From positions 1 to 33,167 of the forward strand of contig CAZJOO010000002.1 of NCBI GenBank assembly GCA_964547725.1: 33,167 bases of DNA. The letters run 5' to 3'. A program made the translations under genes and the position numbers. Below the pieces are notes generated by a model that ran no database searches, was not told where the DNA came from, and was given only the letters and a program-made list of their open reading frames with translations. Positions 23,548-32,219 of the stretch are shown one piece after another. Source of the stretch: JAAZMU01 sp964547725 (GTDB taxonomy: Bacteria > Patescibacteriota > Minisyncoccia > Minisyncoccales > Minisyncoccaceae). Every line of letters begins with the position of its first letter. Positions within the stretch are counted from its first letter, which is position 1.

Positions 23548-24669
23548 ATGGAACCATTAGCAGAACAATTAAGGCCTAAAAAAATAGAAGATTTTGTAGG
23601 GCAAGAAAAGATTATAAGTAAAGATAGCTTACTTAGAAAAGCTATTAATGAGGATAATGTTCCCTCTATGATTTTCTATGGACCGCCAGGAACTGGAAAG
23701 ACGACGCTTGCAAAAATTATTGCTCAAAAAACAAAATCAAACTTTGAAGAACTCTCAGCAGTTAGTTCTGGGATTAAAGATTTAAAAATTATCATTGAAA
23801 GAGCACAAATAAGTAAAAGATTGAATGAAAAAACAATTCTTTTTATTGACGAGATTCATAGATGGAATAAAAAACAACAAGACGGATTACTTCCATACAT
23901 AGAAAACGGAACCATTATTTTAATAGGAGCAACAACAGAAAATCCTTCTTTTGAAGTTAATAACGCCTTGCTATCAAGATGTCGAGTTTTTGTTTTTGAA
24001 AAATTAGAAGAAAAAGAAATAGAGAAGATTATTAAAAGAGCAGTTAAAGAAAAGAAAATAAAAATAGAAAATAAAGCGATTAAATTTTTGAAAGAAATGA
24101 GTAATGGGGACGCTAGAGTTGCTTTAAATATTTTAGATTATGCTTTTTCTTTGAATAAGAATGTTGAAGAAAAAGATATTAAAGAAGCTTTTCAAAAACA
24201 AAATCTTTATTATGATAAAGACGGAAAAGAGCATCATGATTTAATTTCGGCTTTAATAAAGTCGATGAGAGCTGGAGAACAAAACGCGGCTATTTATTAT
24301 TTAGTTCGTATGCTTGAAGCAGGGGAAGAGCCTTTGTATATCGCTAGAAGATTAATAGTATTTGCTTCTGAGGATATTGGACTTCAAAACTCTTTAGCGC
24401 TCAATCAAGCTATAAATATTTTTAATGCTTGCCATTATATAGGGTTACCAGAATGTAAAATTAATCTAATCCAAGGAGTGGTTTATATGTGCAAGAATAA
24501 AAAATCCAGAGAACTTCCTAATGCTTATGAGAAAGCAAGAGAAGATGTTGAAAGATATGGGAATCTTAGAATCCCTTTGCATTTAAAGAATGATAAGAAA
24601 TTTGCTAGCAAAGAAGACTATCAAGGATTTTTACCTGAGAAGATTAAAAATAGAAAATACTTACCTTAA
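23548..24669 (+). CDS. rarA: Replication-associated recombination protein A (RarA/MgsA)
   Basis: 373 residues, starting MEPLAEQLRPKKIEDFVGQE. Walker A GPPGTGKT at 45-52, Walker B FIDEIHRWNKKQQD, sensor GATTENPSFEVNNALLSRC, and the C-terminal tetramerisation part with RMLEAGEEPLYIARRLI. It is an AAA+ ATPase related to clamp loaders that acts at stalled forks. The ATG at 23548 is chosen over an in-frame codon 54 nt upstream, which lies within the EndoQ gene. The last 9 nt overlap convergent mltG. Confidence 0.95.
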   Translation: MEPLAEQLRPKKIEDFVGQEKIISKDSLLRKAINEDNVPSMIFYGPPGTGKTTLAKIIAQKTKSNFEELSAVSSGIKDLKIIIERAQISKRLNEKTILFIDEIHRWNKKQQDGLLPYIENGTIILIGATTENPSFEVNNALLSRCRVFVFEKLEEKEIEKIIKRAVKEKKIKIENKAIKFLKEMSNGDARVALNILDYAFSLNKNVEEKDIKEAFQKQNLYYDKDGKEHHDLISALIKSMRAGEQNAAIYYLVRMLEAGEEPLYIARRLIVFASEDIGLQNSLALNQAINIFNACHYIGLPECKINLIQGVVYMCKNKKSRELPNAYEKAREDVERYGNLRIPLHLKNDKKFASKEDYQGFLPEKIKNRKYLP

Positions 24670-25620
24670 GTAAATATTTTTATTAATTTTATGCTCTTCA
24701 AAATTTCTACTGAATATAGTAGTGCCATCTTTTGTTGATAGATAATACCAATAATTATTTCCAGTTGGATTAAGGGCGGCTTCAATGCTTTTAAGTCCAG
24801 GGTTTGATATTGGACCGATAGGAAGCCCTGGATATTTATATGTATTAAACGGAGAGTCTATTTCCAAATCAAGAGTTTCTAAATTGTTTGCATAAAGAAC
24901 AGTAGCATCAACCTGGAGAGCCATTCCAATTTCTAATCTTTTAAAAAGAATGTCAGCTACCATTTTTTTATCTTCCAAACTGACAACTTCTTTCTCGAGC
25001 ATGGAGGCTAATATTAAGGTGTCGTAAAAACCATCTTTGTCTTCTATTTTTTTCCAAACTTTTTCTTCGAAGTTTGAAAGCATTATTTTAATAATTTCTT
25101 CCGGAGTATTATCGAGACTTATATAGTATGTGTCAGGAAAGAGAAATCCTTCCAAGTTCATGTTCTCAGGTTTATATCCTAAAAACTTAAATTCATTTAT
25201 GAAATCATTGGAATTAGCTGTTTCTATAAATTCTTCTTTTTTAAACAATCCTTTTTTTTCTAAATAATCAGCCATTTCTGAAATAGTCCACCCCTCAATA
25301 ATAGTTATTTTTTCTGAGACAGAAGAACCTTTTATTATTTGGCTAATAATCTCCAGGTTACCCATTTCTGAATTTAATGCGTAGGTTCCAGCCTTAATGT
25401 TTTTTGGATTATTGTTCAAGCAAAGAGAAAGATAGAAAAAATTGCCACTTTTGATATATCCTTCCTCTTTTAAGTTCTCAGATATTGTTCTAAGAGTTTC
25501 TCCTTCTTTTATTACAAAAAGGTCTTCTTTGTATTCTAATTTATTAATTAAAAAATATAGTATAAGGGCGGCTAGGGAGATAAGAAAAAAGGATAATAAT
25601 AATTTTTGAGGTTTATTCAT
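24661..25620 (-). CDS. mltG: Endolytic murein transglycosylase MltG
   Basis: 319 residues. A short cytoplasmic tail and one membrane helix (about 7-25) are followed by a LysM-like segment (FVIKEGETLRTISENLKEEG). The YceG catalytic domain then has LEGFLFPDTYY, ASMLEKE at 205-211 with the probable catalytic Glu209, LQVDATVLY and YKYPGLPIGPISNPG. It cleaves nascent glycan strands at the outer face of the membrane. The ATG at 25620 is chosen over an in-frame codon at 25665 because the promoter places the transcript start at 25620. Confidence 0.94.
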   Translation of the reverse strand: MNKPQKLLLSFFLISLAALILYFLINKLEYKEDLFVIKEGETLRTISENLKEEGYIKSGNFFYLSLCLNNNPKNIKAGTYALNSEMGNLEIISQIIKGSSVSEKITIIEGWTISEMADYLEKKGLFKKEEFIETANSNDFINEFKFLGYKPENMNLEGFLFPDTYYISLDNTPEEIIKIMLSNFEEKVWKKIEDKDGFYDTLILASMLEKEVVSLEDKKMVADILFKRLEIGMALQVDATVLYANNLETLDLEIDSPFNTYKYPGLPIGPISNPGLKSIEAALNPTGNNYWYYLSTKDGTTIFSRNFEEHKINKNIYLR

Positions 25621-25626
25621 GTGTCT

Positions 25627-25655
25627 ATTGTAATATACTTTTGACTTTCCGTAAA
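25627..25655 (-). promoter_or_regulatory. mltG promoter
   Basis: Read on the minus strand: TTTACG (25650-25655), 17-nt spacer, TACAAT (25627-25632), then 6 nt and the mltG ATG. Predicts a leaderless mRNA. Confidence 0.6.
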
Positions 25656-25658
25656 ACG

Positions 25659-25686
25659 TTGACAAGTTTTGATTATATGGTAATGT
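25659..25686 (+). promoter_or_regulatory. Promoter of the putative structured RNA
   Basis: Consensus TTGACA (25659-25664), 16-nt spacer ending TGG, TAATGT (25681-25686) as an extended -10. The start would fall near 25692, exactly at the base of the first hairpin. Confidence 0.5.
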
Positions 25687-25691
25687 GTTTT

Positions 25692-25910
25692 AGTCATCGT
25701 TAATTCAACGTTGACTTTTACGAAGCAATTCGTAAAAATGGTTCTTTCAAATAATCGATAAGAAAATTGCAAAATTACAATTAGACATCTCCCTTCTCAC
25801 GGCGGGGAAATAACTTTTCGATTATCAAAAGCATAAGTGAACCTTTTTTAAAGGAATTCACATTGCTTAAACACACCTCGATCTCTTGAAGAAAGAGGTT
25901 GTTTTTTTTA
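25692..25910 (+). ncRNA. Putative structured non-coding RNA
   Basis: A 219-nt stretch without a credible reading frame, bounded by a promoter and a terminator. Visible stems: 25693-25715 (GTCA-CGTT arms with one T-T mismatch); 25716-25737, a 9-bp stem capped by a GCAA tetraloop; a long-range 8-bp helix ATAATCGA (25751-25758) with TCGATTAT (25818-25825) enclosing AATTG/CAATT and a TCCC/GGGA stem; 25829-25868, a tall hairpin with AAGCA/TGCTT, GTGAA/TTCAC and CCTTT/AAAGG. No tRNA-like ends, no RNase P or SRP signatures and no lectin template similarity are seen. It could be a 6S-like regulator or a lineage-specific RNA; a long leader of the next gene is less likely given the terminator. Confidence 0.55.
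25875..25910 (+). terminator. Terminator of the structured RNA
   Basis: The stem ACCTC (25875-25879) pairs with GAGGT (25895-25899) around a loop that can fold further, followed by G and a run of eight T (25902-25909). Confidence 0.65.
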
Positions 25911-25936
25911 ACAAAAAAAGCCATAATATATATAAA
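25908..25936 (+). promoter_or_regulatory. Promoter of the Kazal/dockerin protein operon
   Basis: TTAACA (25908-25913), 17-nt spacer, TATAAA (25931-25936). A second TATAAT lies at 25940-25945, closer to the gene. Either gives a short leader before the ATG at 25957. Confidence 0.55.
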
Positions 25937-25956
25937 ATATATAATAAAAATTCCAT

Positions 25957-28344
25957 ATGAAAAATATAAAAATTGTTTTAATTGTTATAACTTTAATTCT
26001 TACTTTGAATTTTAATAGTGTTCAGGCTTGCGGTTTGAACGACTTAAGCTCTTGTTCCTTTGCTGACTTGAAAGGATTTGTTTTGAGTTTATTTCAAGCA
26101 AAAAGCTCTTCTTGTACTAACGAATACCTTCCTGTTTGTTCCAAGAATGGAAAAACGTACAATAGTCTTTGCTTGTTAAATGAAAGCAAGGAAGAATTGT
26201 CTTACCTAGGAACTTGCTTAGAGCACCCTTATAATTTAACAGCCAATGAATGCATTAAAGAAAAGTTTGAGTGGAATGGATACAAATGTATAACCAAAAA
26301 AACAGAACAGGTTTATAATAATGATTTAGGTTTTACCTTATCTCTTCCGGGGGGGTCTATTATTAAAGACGATTACATAGAACTTCCTAAGGAAAGGAAC
26401 AATACTAATTTATTTTATAATAAATTAGAAATCATTACTCAAGATTTTTGTTCAGACCTTTCTCTTTACACAAAAGTGAAAAATACAAAAGAGGTAGTAA
26501 TTAATGGGAATAAGTTTGATGTAGTTGAAGGAGAGAATGATTTAAATTCTGTAGATATTAATTATGTTAATTATATTTTGGAACAAGAAGATTCTTGCAC
26601 TAGCTTTCTTTTTTCTATGTATTCTGAAAAAGAAAGTTCTTTTAGTGGATATATTAAGGAAGTAGAAATTTCTACTTTTGATAATATTATGAAAAGCTTT
26701 TCTTTCGCAGAAGCGGAAGATAAAACAACTCCTTGCGGGGATTTTGGTGATTTAAATCTTGATAATGTTATTAATAATAAAGATATTGATATTCTTGATT
26801 TCGGAGTAGTAGAAAATAGTCTTCAAAAGAAAGGAGATCTTAATAATGATAATGTTGTTGATTTAATAGATCAAAACATTTTAAGAAATTTTATCAATGG
26901 AAATATTTCTACTTTTCCTGCTTGTTCCTTTAAAGAAGAAAGTAAAAAAGGATTTATTCCTAAAATTATTTTTAATAATAATTCTAGCGTAAAACAAGAC
27001 ACAAAAAAAACAGAAGCAGAGATAAGAATTAATTTTGATTTAACGGCAGATAAGGGAGATGTTTTTATTAAAGCAGATATTGAAGACGGAATTAAAGTTA
27101 AGATTCTGAATGTGGAAAATATTGACGTAGAAAATATCACTTGGGACACAGGGGCTCAGATTACAGGTGATGGATATATTTTTTTAGAAGCAGGAAAAAC
27201 AACATGGGTTTCTTTAGAGCTTAAATTAAAAGCAGTAGAAAAACCTGTTTACTCAAAAGTTTTGATTGAGAAAATTAATTATGTGAACGAGTTGGGAGAA
27301 ACTAAAGAAGTGTTCACAAACATAGAAACGATTAGATTTTATTTAAATTCTAACGAAGACGGAAATTTAATTTGTGGTGACTATGGAGATATTGATGGAG
27401 ATGGTTTTATCACAGAAGAAGACGTTTCTTATATCGTTGATAACAAGGAGCTTGATGAAAATCAAAAATTAAGGGCAGACGTTACTTTTAATGGAGAAAT
27501 AAATTTTATCGATGCTATTGAAATTAAAAGATATCTTTTGAAGGGCAACCCTTTTACTGTTTGTTCAAAAACTTTTGCTCCTAAAATTTATGAAAGCGCT
27601 TTAGTTTCCGTTCAAAACAATGAAGACAAAACAAAACATGTTATCTTAACTTTATACTTAGATTCTATTAATGGAGATGCTTTGATTCCAGCAAAAGTTT
27701 CTTTTAATCAAGAAGATGATTTTTCGGGAATATATTTTGAGCTCGAAAGAGACGGAAGTGTGGCTGTTAATAATTTAAAACTTTGGAGTAGTGCCGAACC
27801 CACAGAATTGGGTTTGATAAAAATTAAAAAAGATGTTCCTAATTGGGTGAAGATTGAATTTGATATAGAAGCTATTAATGATACAGCTTTAGTTAATTTC
27901 AAACTTAATAAAGTGGCTTACTTAGACAATGATGAAAGATTATATGTTTACCCTTCGGGAATTAAAACGGGTGATATTTTTTTAAACTATAAAGAAAAAA
28001 AAATAATTTCTCCATGCGAGGGAATGGGAGATTTAGACAAGGACAGTTTTGTAACTTATTTAGATTATAATTATTTAAAAAATAATTTAAATATTTTACT
28101 AACTAATTCTTCGAAGTTTATTTATGCAGATTTGAATAAAGATGGAACTATTAATAATTTAGATTTAGAAGAATTAAATAATTTTCTGGAAGGAAAAATT
28201 AATACTTTTTCCGGATGTTCAAAAAGTAATTGTAGTTTAGATTTAGAATTGGTTTATACAACGGACGGTTTTATTTACGCAAATGAATGTTATCTAAAAA
28301 ACAAAGAAGTAAAATGTTATCTCAATAAAGACTGTGGATTATGA
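25957..28344 (+). CDS. Secreted modular protein with Kazal-like and dockerin-like domains
   Basis: 795 residues. Signal peptide to about residue 24, ending SVQAC, which might be an atypical lipobox. A Kazal-like inhibitor motif follows (Cys53, 61, 72, 87 around YLPVCSKNGKTYNSLC). Three dockerin-like units begin near Cys260, Cys473 and Cys687, each with paired calcium-loop motifs such as GDLNLDNVINNKD and DLNNDNVVDLID, and each closed by a Cys. Between them lie two beta-rich segments of 150-200 residues resembling cohesin/Ig-like folds. The C-terminus has a second, weaker Kazal-like block (CSLDLELVYTTDGFIYANEC). It is probably a calcium-stabilised surface protein. The reading frame overlaps the hydrolase gene by 4 nt. 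Function is unknown. Confidence 0.85.
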   Translation: MKNIKIVLIVITLILTLNFNSVQACGLNDLSSCSFADLKGFVLSLFQAKSSSCTNEYLPVCSKNGKTYNSLCLLNESKEELSYLGTCLEHPYNLTANECIKEKFEWNGYKCITKKTEQVYNNDLGFTLSLPGGSIIKDDYIELPKERNNTNLFYNKLEIITQDFCSDLSLYTKVKNTKEVVINGNKFDVVEGENDLNSVDINYVNYILEQEDSCTSFLFSMYSEKESSFSGYIKEVEISTFDNIMKSFSFAEAEDKTTPCGDFGDLNLDNVINNKDIDILDFGVVENSLQKKGDLNNDNVVDLIDQNILRNFINGNISTFPACSFKEESKKGFIPKIIFNNNSSVKQDTKKTEAEIRINFDLTADKGDVFIKADIEDGIKVKILNVENIDVENITWDTGAQITGDGYIFLEAGKTTWVSLELKLKAVEKPVYSKVLIEKINYVNELGETKEVFTNIETIRFYLNSNEDGNLICGDYGDIDGDGFITEEDVSYIVDNKELDENQKLRADVTFNGEINFIDAIEIKRYLLKGNPFTVCSKTFAPKIYESALVSVQNNEDKTKHVILTLYLDSINGDALIPAKVSFNQEDDFSGIYFELERDGSVAVNNLKLWSSAEPTELGLIKIKKDVPNWVKIEFDIEAINDTALVNFKLNKVAYLDNDERLYVYPSGIKTGDIFLNYKEKKIISPCEGMGDLDKDSFVTYLDYNYLKNNLNILLTNSSKFIYADLNKDGTINNLDLEELNNFLEGKINTFSGCSKSNCSLDLELVYTTDGFIYANECYLKNKEVKCYLNKDCGL

Positions 28345-29069
28345 TAGACGGTATTTTATTATTTTTAGTAATTTTAATTTTTTATTCTTTTTGGTGGTTT
28401 GATTTTTATTTTTTAAAAAAGAATACTTTAAGGTTTGAAAAAAAATTCGATGAAGCTTTGAAAGAAGCAGACGTGATTATTGTTTTTAATGCAGGGGGTT
28501 GGGGAACTATAAGACATGAAGAGGCTTTTGATTTGAATCCTTTCTCAGATTTTATTAAAAATTATTTAGTTAGCAAGGGTTTGAAGGTTTATATTGTTCA
28601 GTATTTTAGAACAGAAGATCACTTGATTGGAAAGATAGGGTATTTAAAAGATTATTTATCTAATTTTAAAAAGCAGACCAAGGCTATTATTTCTATTATT
28701 TCTAAGACTAACAAAAAAGTTATTTTATTAGGACTATCTAACGGGGCGCTTATTGCAGACGAAGTTATGGGAAGAATTGAGAATGAAAAAAATGTTTTTA
28801 GTATTGAGCTTGGAAAACCTTTTTTTGGAATAAATAGTAAAAATGAAAACATTCTTTTGATAAACGAATGTGAAGATGATTTATCTAATGGGCACACTTT
28901 AGAATTATTTAAAGCCACTTTTATTTTCGGACCAATAAGGTGGATTAAAAATTTTGTTTTAGGGGAAGGAGTTTCTTTGGGTAAGGCAGTTAGAATCAAA
29001 GGACATAATTACCCCCTTCCAAAATACGAAAAACAATTGGTTGATTTTATTGATAAAAAAATAATATGA
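28341..29069 (+). CDS. Membrane-anchored alpha/beta-hydrolase-like protein
   Basis: 242 residues. One N-terminal membrane helix (about 4-23) is followed by a compact domain. The nucleophile elbow is GLSNG with Ser133, and a C-terminal histidine (His222 in KGHNYPLP) fits an alpha/beta hydrolase triad; the acid may be in ECEDD. The first strand VIIVFNAGGWG leads into an oxyanion-type glycine turn. The substrate is unknown: an ester or lipid near the membrane is plausible given the flippase-like neighbour. Overlaps both neighbours by 4 nt. Confidence 0.7.
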   Translation: MIDGILLFLVILIFYSFWWFDFYFLKKNTLRFEKKFDEALKEADVIIVFNAGGWGTIRHEEAFDLNPFSDFIKNYLVSKGLKVYIVQYFRTEDHLIGKIGYLKDYLSNFKKQTKAIISIISKTNKKVILLGLSNGALIADEVMGRIENEKNVFSIELGKPFFGINSKNENILLINECEDDLSNGHTLELFKATFIFGPIRWIKNFVLGEGVSLGKAVRIKGHNYPLPKYEKQLVDFIDKKII

Positions 29070-30070
29070 AAAAAATCAAAAAAGGTCTTCTATTTTTAAT
29101 CTCTATTCTGTTCGGTGCTGGTATTTTTGTTTACGCTCAAAATGTTATTGGCTGGAGTTTTATTTTAAAAAGTTTTGAAATATTTTTGGATAAAGAAGGT
29201 TGTTTTATCATAATTTTATCATTTTTTATTGCTTTTCTAGGAGGACTAAGGTGGAGAGAAATCGTTAAGGATGAAGGAGTTTCTAATAAAAATGTTTCTC
29301 TATTTGATTATTTTAAATTTTACACAGCTGGATTTTCTATTGTTTATCTTTTTCCTATTATCATTTTTGGAAGCGAGTTTTTTAGAGCGACATTACTTGA
29401 GCAAAAAGGAAAGATAGGATGGGACAAAGCTTTGGCCTCAGTAATCATTGAGAGAATTATTGAGTGGACAGTGAACATCTTAGTTATTTTATTAGGCACT
29501 TTATATTTCTTTTATAAAGTGGCAATGCCAGAAAATAATATTTTAGTTGTTTTTATTGTTTCCGTTGTCCTTACTTTAGCTCTTCTTGTTTTTATTTATT
29601 TCTATGTTTTTAGAAAAAAGAGTTTTATTAAAAACATGCTTTTCAGAATAAATAAGGAGAACTACAAAGAGAGTCTTGCTGTTAAAACAGAAAAAATAGT
29701 TTTTGAATATTTTAATATTAGAAATTTTTGTTTATGGAAAGGTTATGCGCTATCAATTTTAAAAGACTTGGCAATGCTTTTAAGAGTTTGGCTCATTGTT
29801 CTTTTTCTTGGAACTAGTCTTGATTTTGTAACAAGTTTTTCTGTTCTAGGTTTTTCTTTTCTCTCAACAATAATTCCTATTCCAGCAACACTTGGAATCC
29901 AAGAATTAATACAAGCGTTTGCTTTCGAGAGCCTTAATATTAATTTAGGGGTTTCTAGCGCTTTTGCTATGATTTTAAGAGCAGGAGAAGTAGTGGTTGC
30001 ACTAACAGGTTTTGTTTTATTCTTCAAAGCAGGTTATTCATTTTTTAAAAGTAAAATTTTGTCAAAATGA
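29066..30070 (+). CDS. Lysylphosphatidylglycerol-synthase-like flippase domain protein (UPF0104 type)
   Basis: 334 residues with about eight membrane helices. FGSEFFRATLLEQKG and ASVIIERIIEW match the conserved section of the MprF/AglD transmembrane domain, and the late motif PIPATLGIQELIQAFAF is typical. There is no cytosolic synthase domain, so aminoacylation of lipid is not implied; related proteins are proposed lipid or polyprenol-glycan flippases. Part of the strictly overlapping 3'-terminal operon. Confidence 0.83.
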   Translation: MKKIKKGLLFLISILFGAGIFVYAQNVIGWSFILKSFEIFLDKEGCFIIILSFFIAFLGGLRWREIVKDEGVSNKNVSLFDYFKFYTAGFSIVYLFPIIIFGSEFFRATLLEQKGKIGWDKALASVIIERIIEWTVNILVILLGTLYFFYKVAMPENNILVVFIVSVVLTLALLVFIYFYVFRKKSFIKNMLFRINKENYKESLAVKTEKIVFEYFNIRNFCLWKGYALSILKDLAMLLRVWLIVLFLGTSLDFVTSFSVLGFSFLSTIIPIPATLGIQELIQAFAFESLNINLGVSSAFAMILRAGEVVVALTGFVLFFKAGYSFFKSKILSK

Positions 30071-31812
30071 AAAATGATGAAATCGCAAAAATACTATTTG
30101 AAATAGGAGACTATCTTGATTTGAAAAATATTCCTTTCAAGCCAAGGGCATATCAAAGTGCTGCTCTTTCTTTAGATACTTTAGAGAAAGACGCAGAATT
30201 AATTTACAAAGAAGAAGGGCTCAAAGGACTTGAAGAAATTCCTGGGGTAGGAGAAAGCATTGCTCTTAAGATTGAAGAATATTTAAAAACTGGGAAGATA
30301 AAATACTACGAAGAGCTAAAAAAAGAAAAACCAATTGATATCAAAAATTTAAAAAGAATACAAGGATTAGGTTTTAAAAAAATAGAATTTTTAAACAAAG
30401 AATTAGGCATAACTAATGTTTCCGAATTAAAAGAAGCCATACTTAAAAACAAACTAAGAGGACTAAAAGGGTTTGGAGAAAAAAGTCAGGAAAATATTTT
30501 GACAGGGGTTTCTTTTATGGAAGCGAGCGGAACAAGATATTTAATTTCTGAAATAATTGATGACGTGAACGAAATTGTTGGAAAGTTAGGGAAAATAAAA
30601 GAAGTTAAAAAAATAGAGATAGCAGGTTCTTTTAGAAGAAGAAGGGAAACGGTTGGAGATATTGATATTTTGGTAGCGTCTTCTTTTCCTCGTAAAGTCA
30701 TGGACGAATTTATTTCTTATCCCGGAGTAGCAAAAATTTGGGGAAGAGGTGATACAAAAACTTCTGTGAGAATGAAGAGAGGAATTAATATTGACCTAAG
30801 GGTTGTGAGTGAAAATTCTTTTGGAGCGGCCTTACAATATTTTACTGGCTCTAAAGAACATAATATTGCTTTGAGGATATTAGCGAATTCTAAGGGTTAT
30901 AAGCTTAATGAATATGGTCTTTTTAAAAATGGGATTTACAAGGTTGGTAAGAAAGAAGAAGATATCTATCAAAAGTTAGGCTTAGATTATATCCCGCCAG
31001 AATTAAGAGAAGATAGAGGAGAAATAGAGCTAGCGCTCAAACACAAACTCCCTAAGCTTATAGAACTAAAAGATATCAAAGGTGATTTTCATACTCATTC
31101 TAGTTTCGCTGGTACTAATATTTCCATGGAAGAAATTGTTTTAAAAGCTATTTCAAAAGGATATAAATATATTGGTATTTCTGACCATACTCAAACATTA
31201 AAAATAGAAAATGGATTGAACGAACAGGAATTAAACTCACAAACTAAAGAGATTGAAAAATTAAATAAGAAATACGGTAAGAAAATTAGAATTTTTCATG
31301 GAGCAGAAGTTAATATTTTAAAGGATGGCTCTTTGGACATTAAAGATGAAACTTTAGAAAGACTTGATTTTGTAAATATTGGAGTGCATACTAATTTTAA
31401 GATGAGTAAGAAGGACATGACAAGAAGAGTTCTTAAGGCCATGTCTAATAAATATGTCACTTGTTTAGTCCATCCAACAGGGAGAATTGTTAATAGAAGG
31501 GATTCTTTTGATTTAGACCTTGAAAAAATATTTCAATTTGCTAAAACTAATGACATCGCTCTCGAGGTAAATTCTTCGGAAAGATTAGACCTAAGTAATT
31601 ATAATATTAAAAGAGCAAAAGAAATTGGTTGCAAGTTTTTTATTAACACAGACACTCACGCTTTAAGACAAATGGACAGGATGGAGTATGGTGTTTACGA
31701 GGCAAGAAGGGGCTGGGCAACAAAAAAAGACGTTATTAATACAATGTCTTTAGAAAAAGTAGAGAAATTTTTAAATAAAAGAAATTTATGGAAAAATCAG
31801 CAGGAGCAATAA
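30067..31812 (+). CDS. polX: Family X DNA polymerase with PHP exonuclease domain (PolX)
   Basis: 581 residues. Helix-hairpin-helix repeats lie in the first 150 residues (LEEIPGVGESIALKIEEYL, IQGLGFKKIEFL). The polymerase palm has AGSFRRRRETVGDIDIL from residue 186, with catalytic Asp198 and Asp200 and a third at Asp243 (NIDLRV). The C-terminal PHP domain starts DFHTHSSF (His342, His344) and ends around INTDTHAL. It fills short gaps in repair and has 3'-5' exonuclease activity in bacterial homologues. The 3' end overlaps the Nudix gene by 25 nt. Confidence 0.95.
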   Translation: MKNDEIAKILFEIGDYLDLKNIPFKPRAYQSAALSLDTLEKDAELIYKEEGLKGLEEIPGVGESIALKIEEYLKTGKIKYYEELKKEKPIDIKNLKRIQGLGFKKIEFLNKELGITNVSELKEAILKNKLRGLKGFGEKSQENILTGVSFMEASGTRYLISEIIDDVNEIVGKLGKIKEVKKIEIAGSFRRRRETVGDIDILVASSFPRKVMDEFISYPGVAKIWGRGDTKTSVRMKRGINIDLRVVSENSFGAALQYFTGSKEHNIALRILANSKGYKLNEYGLFKNGIYKVGKKEEDIYQKLGLDYIPPELREDRGEIELALKHKLPKLIELKDIKGDFHTHSSFAGTNISMEEIVLKAISKGYKYIGISDHTQTLKIENGLNEQELNSQTKEIEKLNKKYGKKIRIFHGAEVNILKDGSLDIKDETLERLDFVNIGVHTNFKMSKKDMTRRVLKAMSNKYVTCLVHPTGRIVNRRDSFDLDLEKIFQFAKTNDIALEVNSSERLDLSNYNIKRAKEIGCKFFINTDTHALRQMDRMEYGVYEARRGWATKKDVINTMSLEKVEKFLNKRNLWKNQQEQ

Positions 31813-32219
31813 TTTTTAGAAAAGAAAAAGAAAATGTTTATTATCTGTTACTACGCTATCAGTCTTTGGGAAAGAAAGGGCTTGATTATTGGGGTTTTCC
31901 CAAAGGTCACATTGAAGGAATAGAAACAGAAAAAGAAACTGCAATAAGAGAGGTTTGCGAAGAAACTGGGCTTAATGATATTAAGTTCTTAGATGGTTTT
32001 AGGTATTTTATAAACTACAGATTTAGAAAAGAAGGAAAGGTTGTTTTTAAAACAGTTACTTTTTTTGTAGCAGAAACTTTCACCAAAGATGTGAATGTTT
32101 CTTTTGAACATATTGGATATCAATGGATTAAGTATCCTCAAGCAATAAAAGAGTTAAGTTTTGCAAATGATCTTGCGATGCTTAAAAAAGCTAATAGATT
32201 TATTACTACAAAAAAATGA
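31788..32219 (+). CDS. Nudix hydrolase
   Basis: 143 residues. A complete 23-residue Nudix box spans Gly40-Leu62 (GHIEGIE, then REVCEETGL). DYWGFPKGH just before it and the C-terminal IGYQWIKYPQAIKEL resemble Ap4A-type hydrolases (MutT/NudH-like). It probably hydrolyses a dinucleoside polyphosphate or a damaged nucleotide; the substrate cannot be fixed from sequence. It starts within polX's last codons and overlaps the PP-loop gene by 4 nt. Confidence 0.9.
   Translation: MEKSAGAIIFRKEKENVYYLLLRYQSLGKKGLDYWGFPKGHIEGIETEKETAIREVCEETGLNDIKFLDGFRYFINYRFRKEGKVVFKTVTFFVAETFTKDVNVSFEHIGYQWIKYPQAIKELSFANDLAMLKKANRFITTKK

Noticed and set aside
25692..25910. tmRNA, RNase P RNA, SRP RNA or DGR template RNA
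   Set aside because: No tRNA-like ends or tag frame, no RNase P or SRP consensus stretches, and no similarity to the lectin variable regions.
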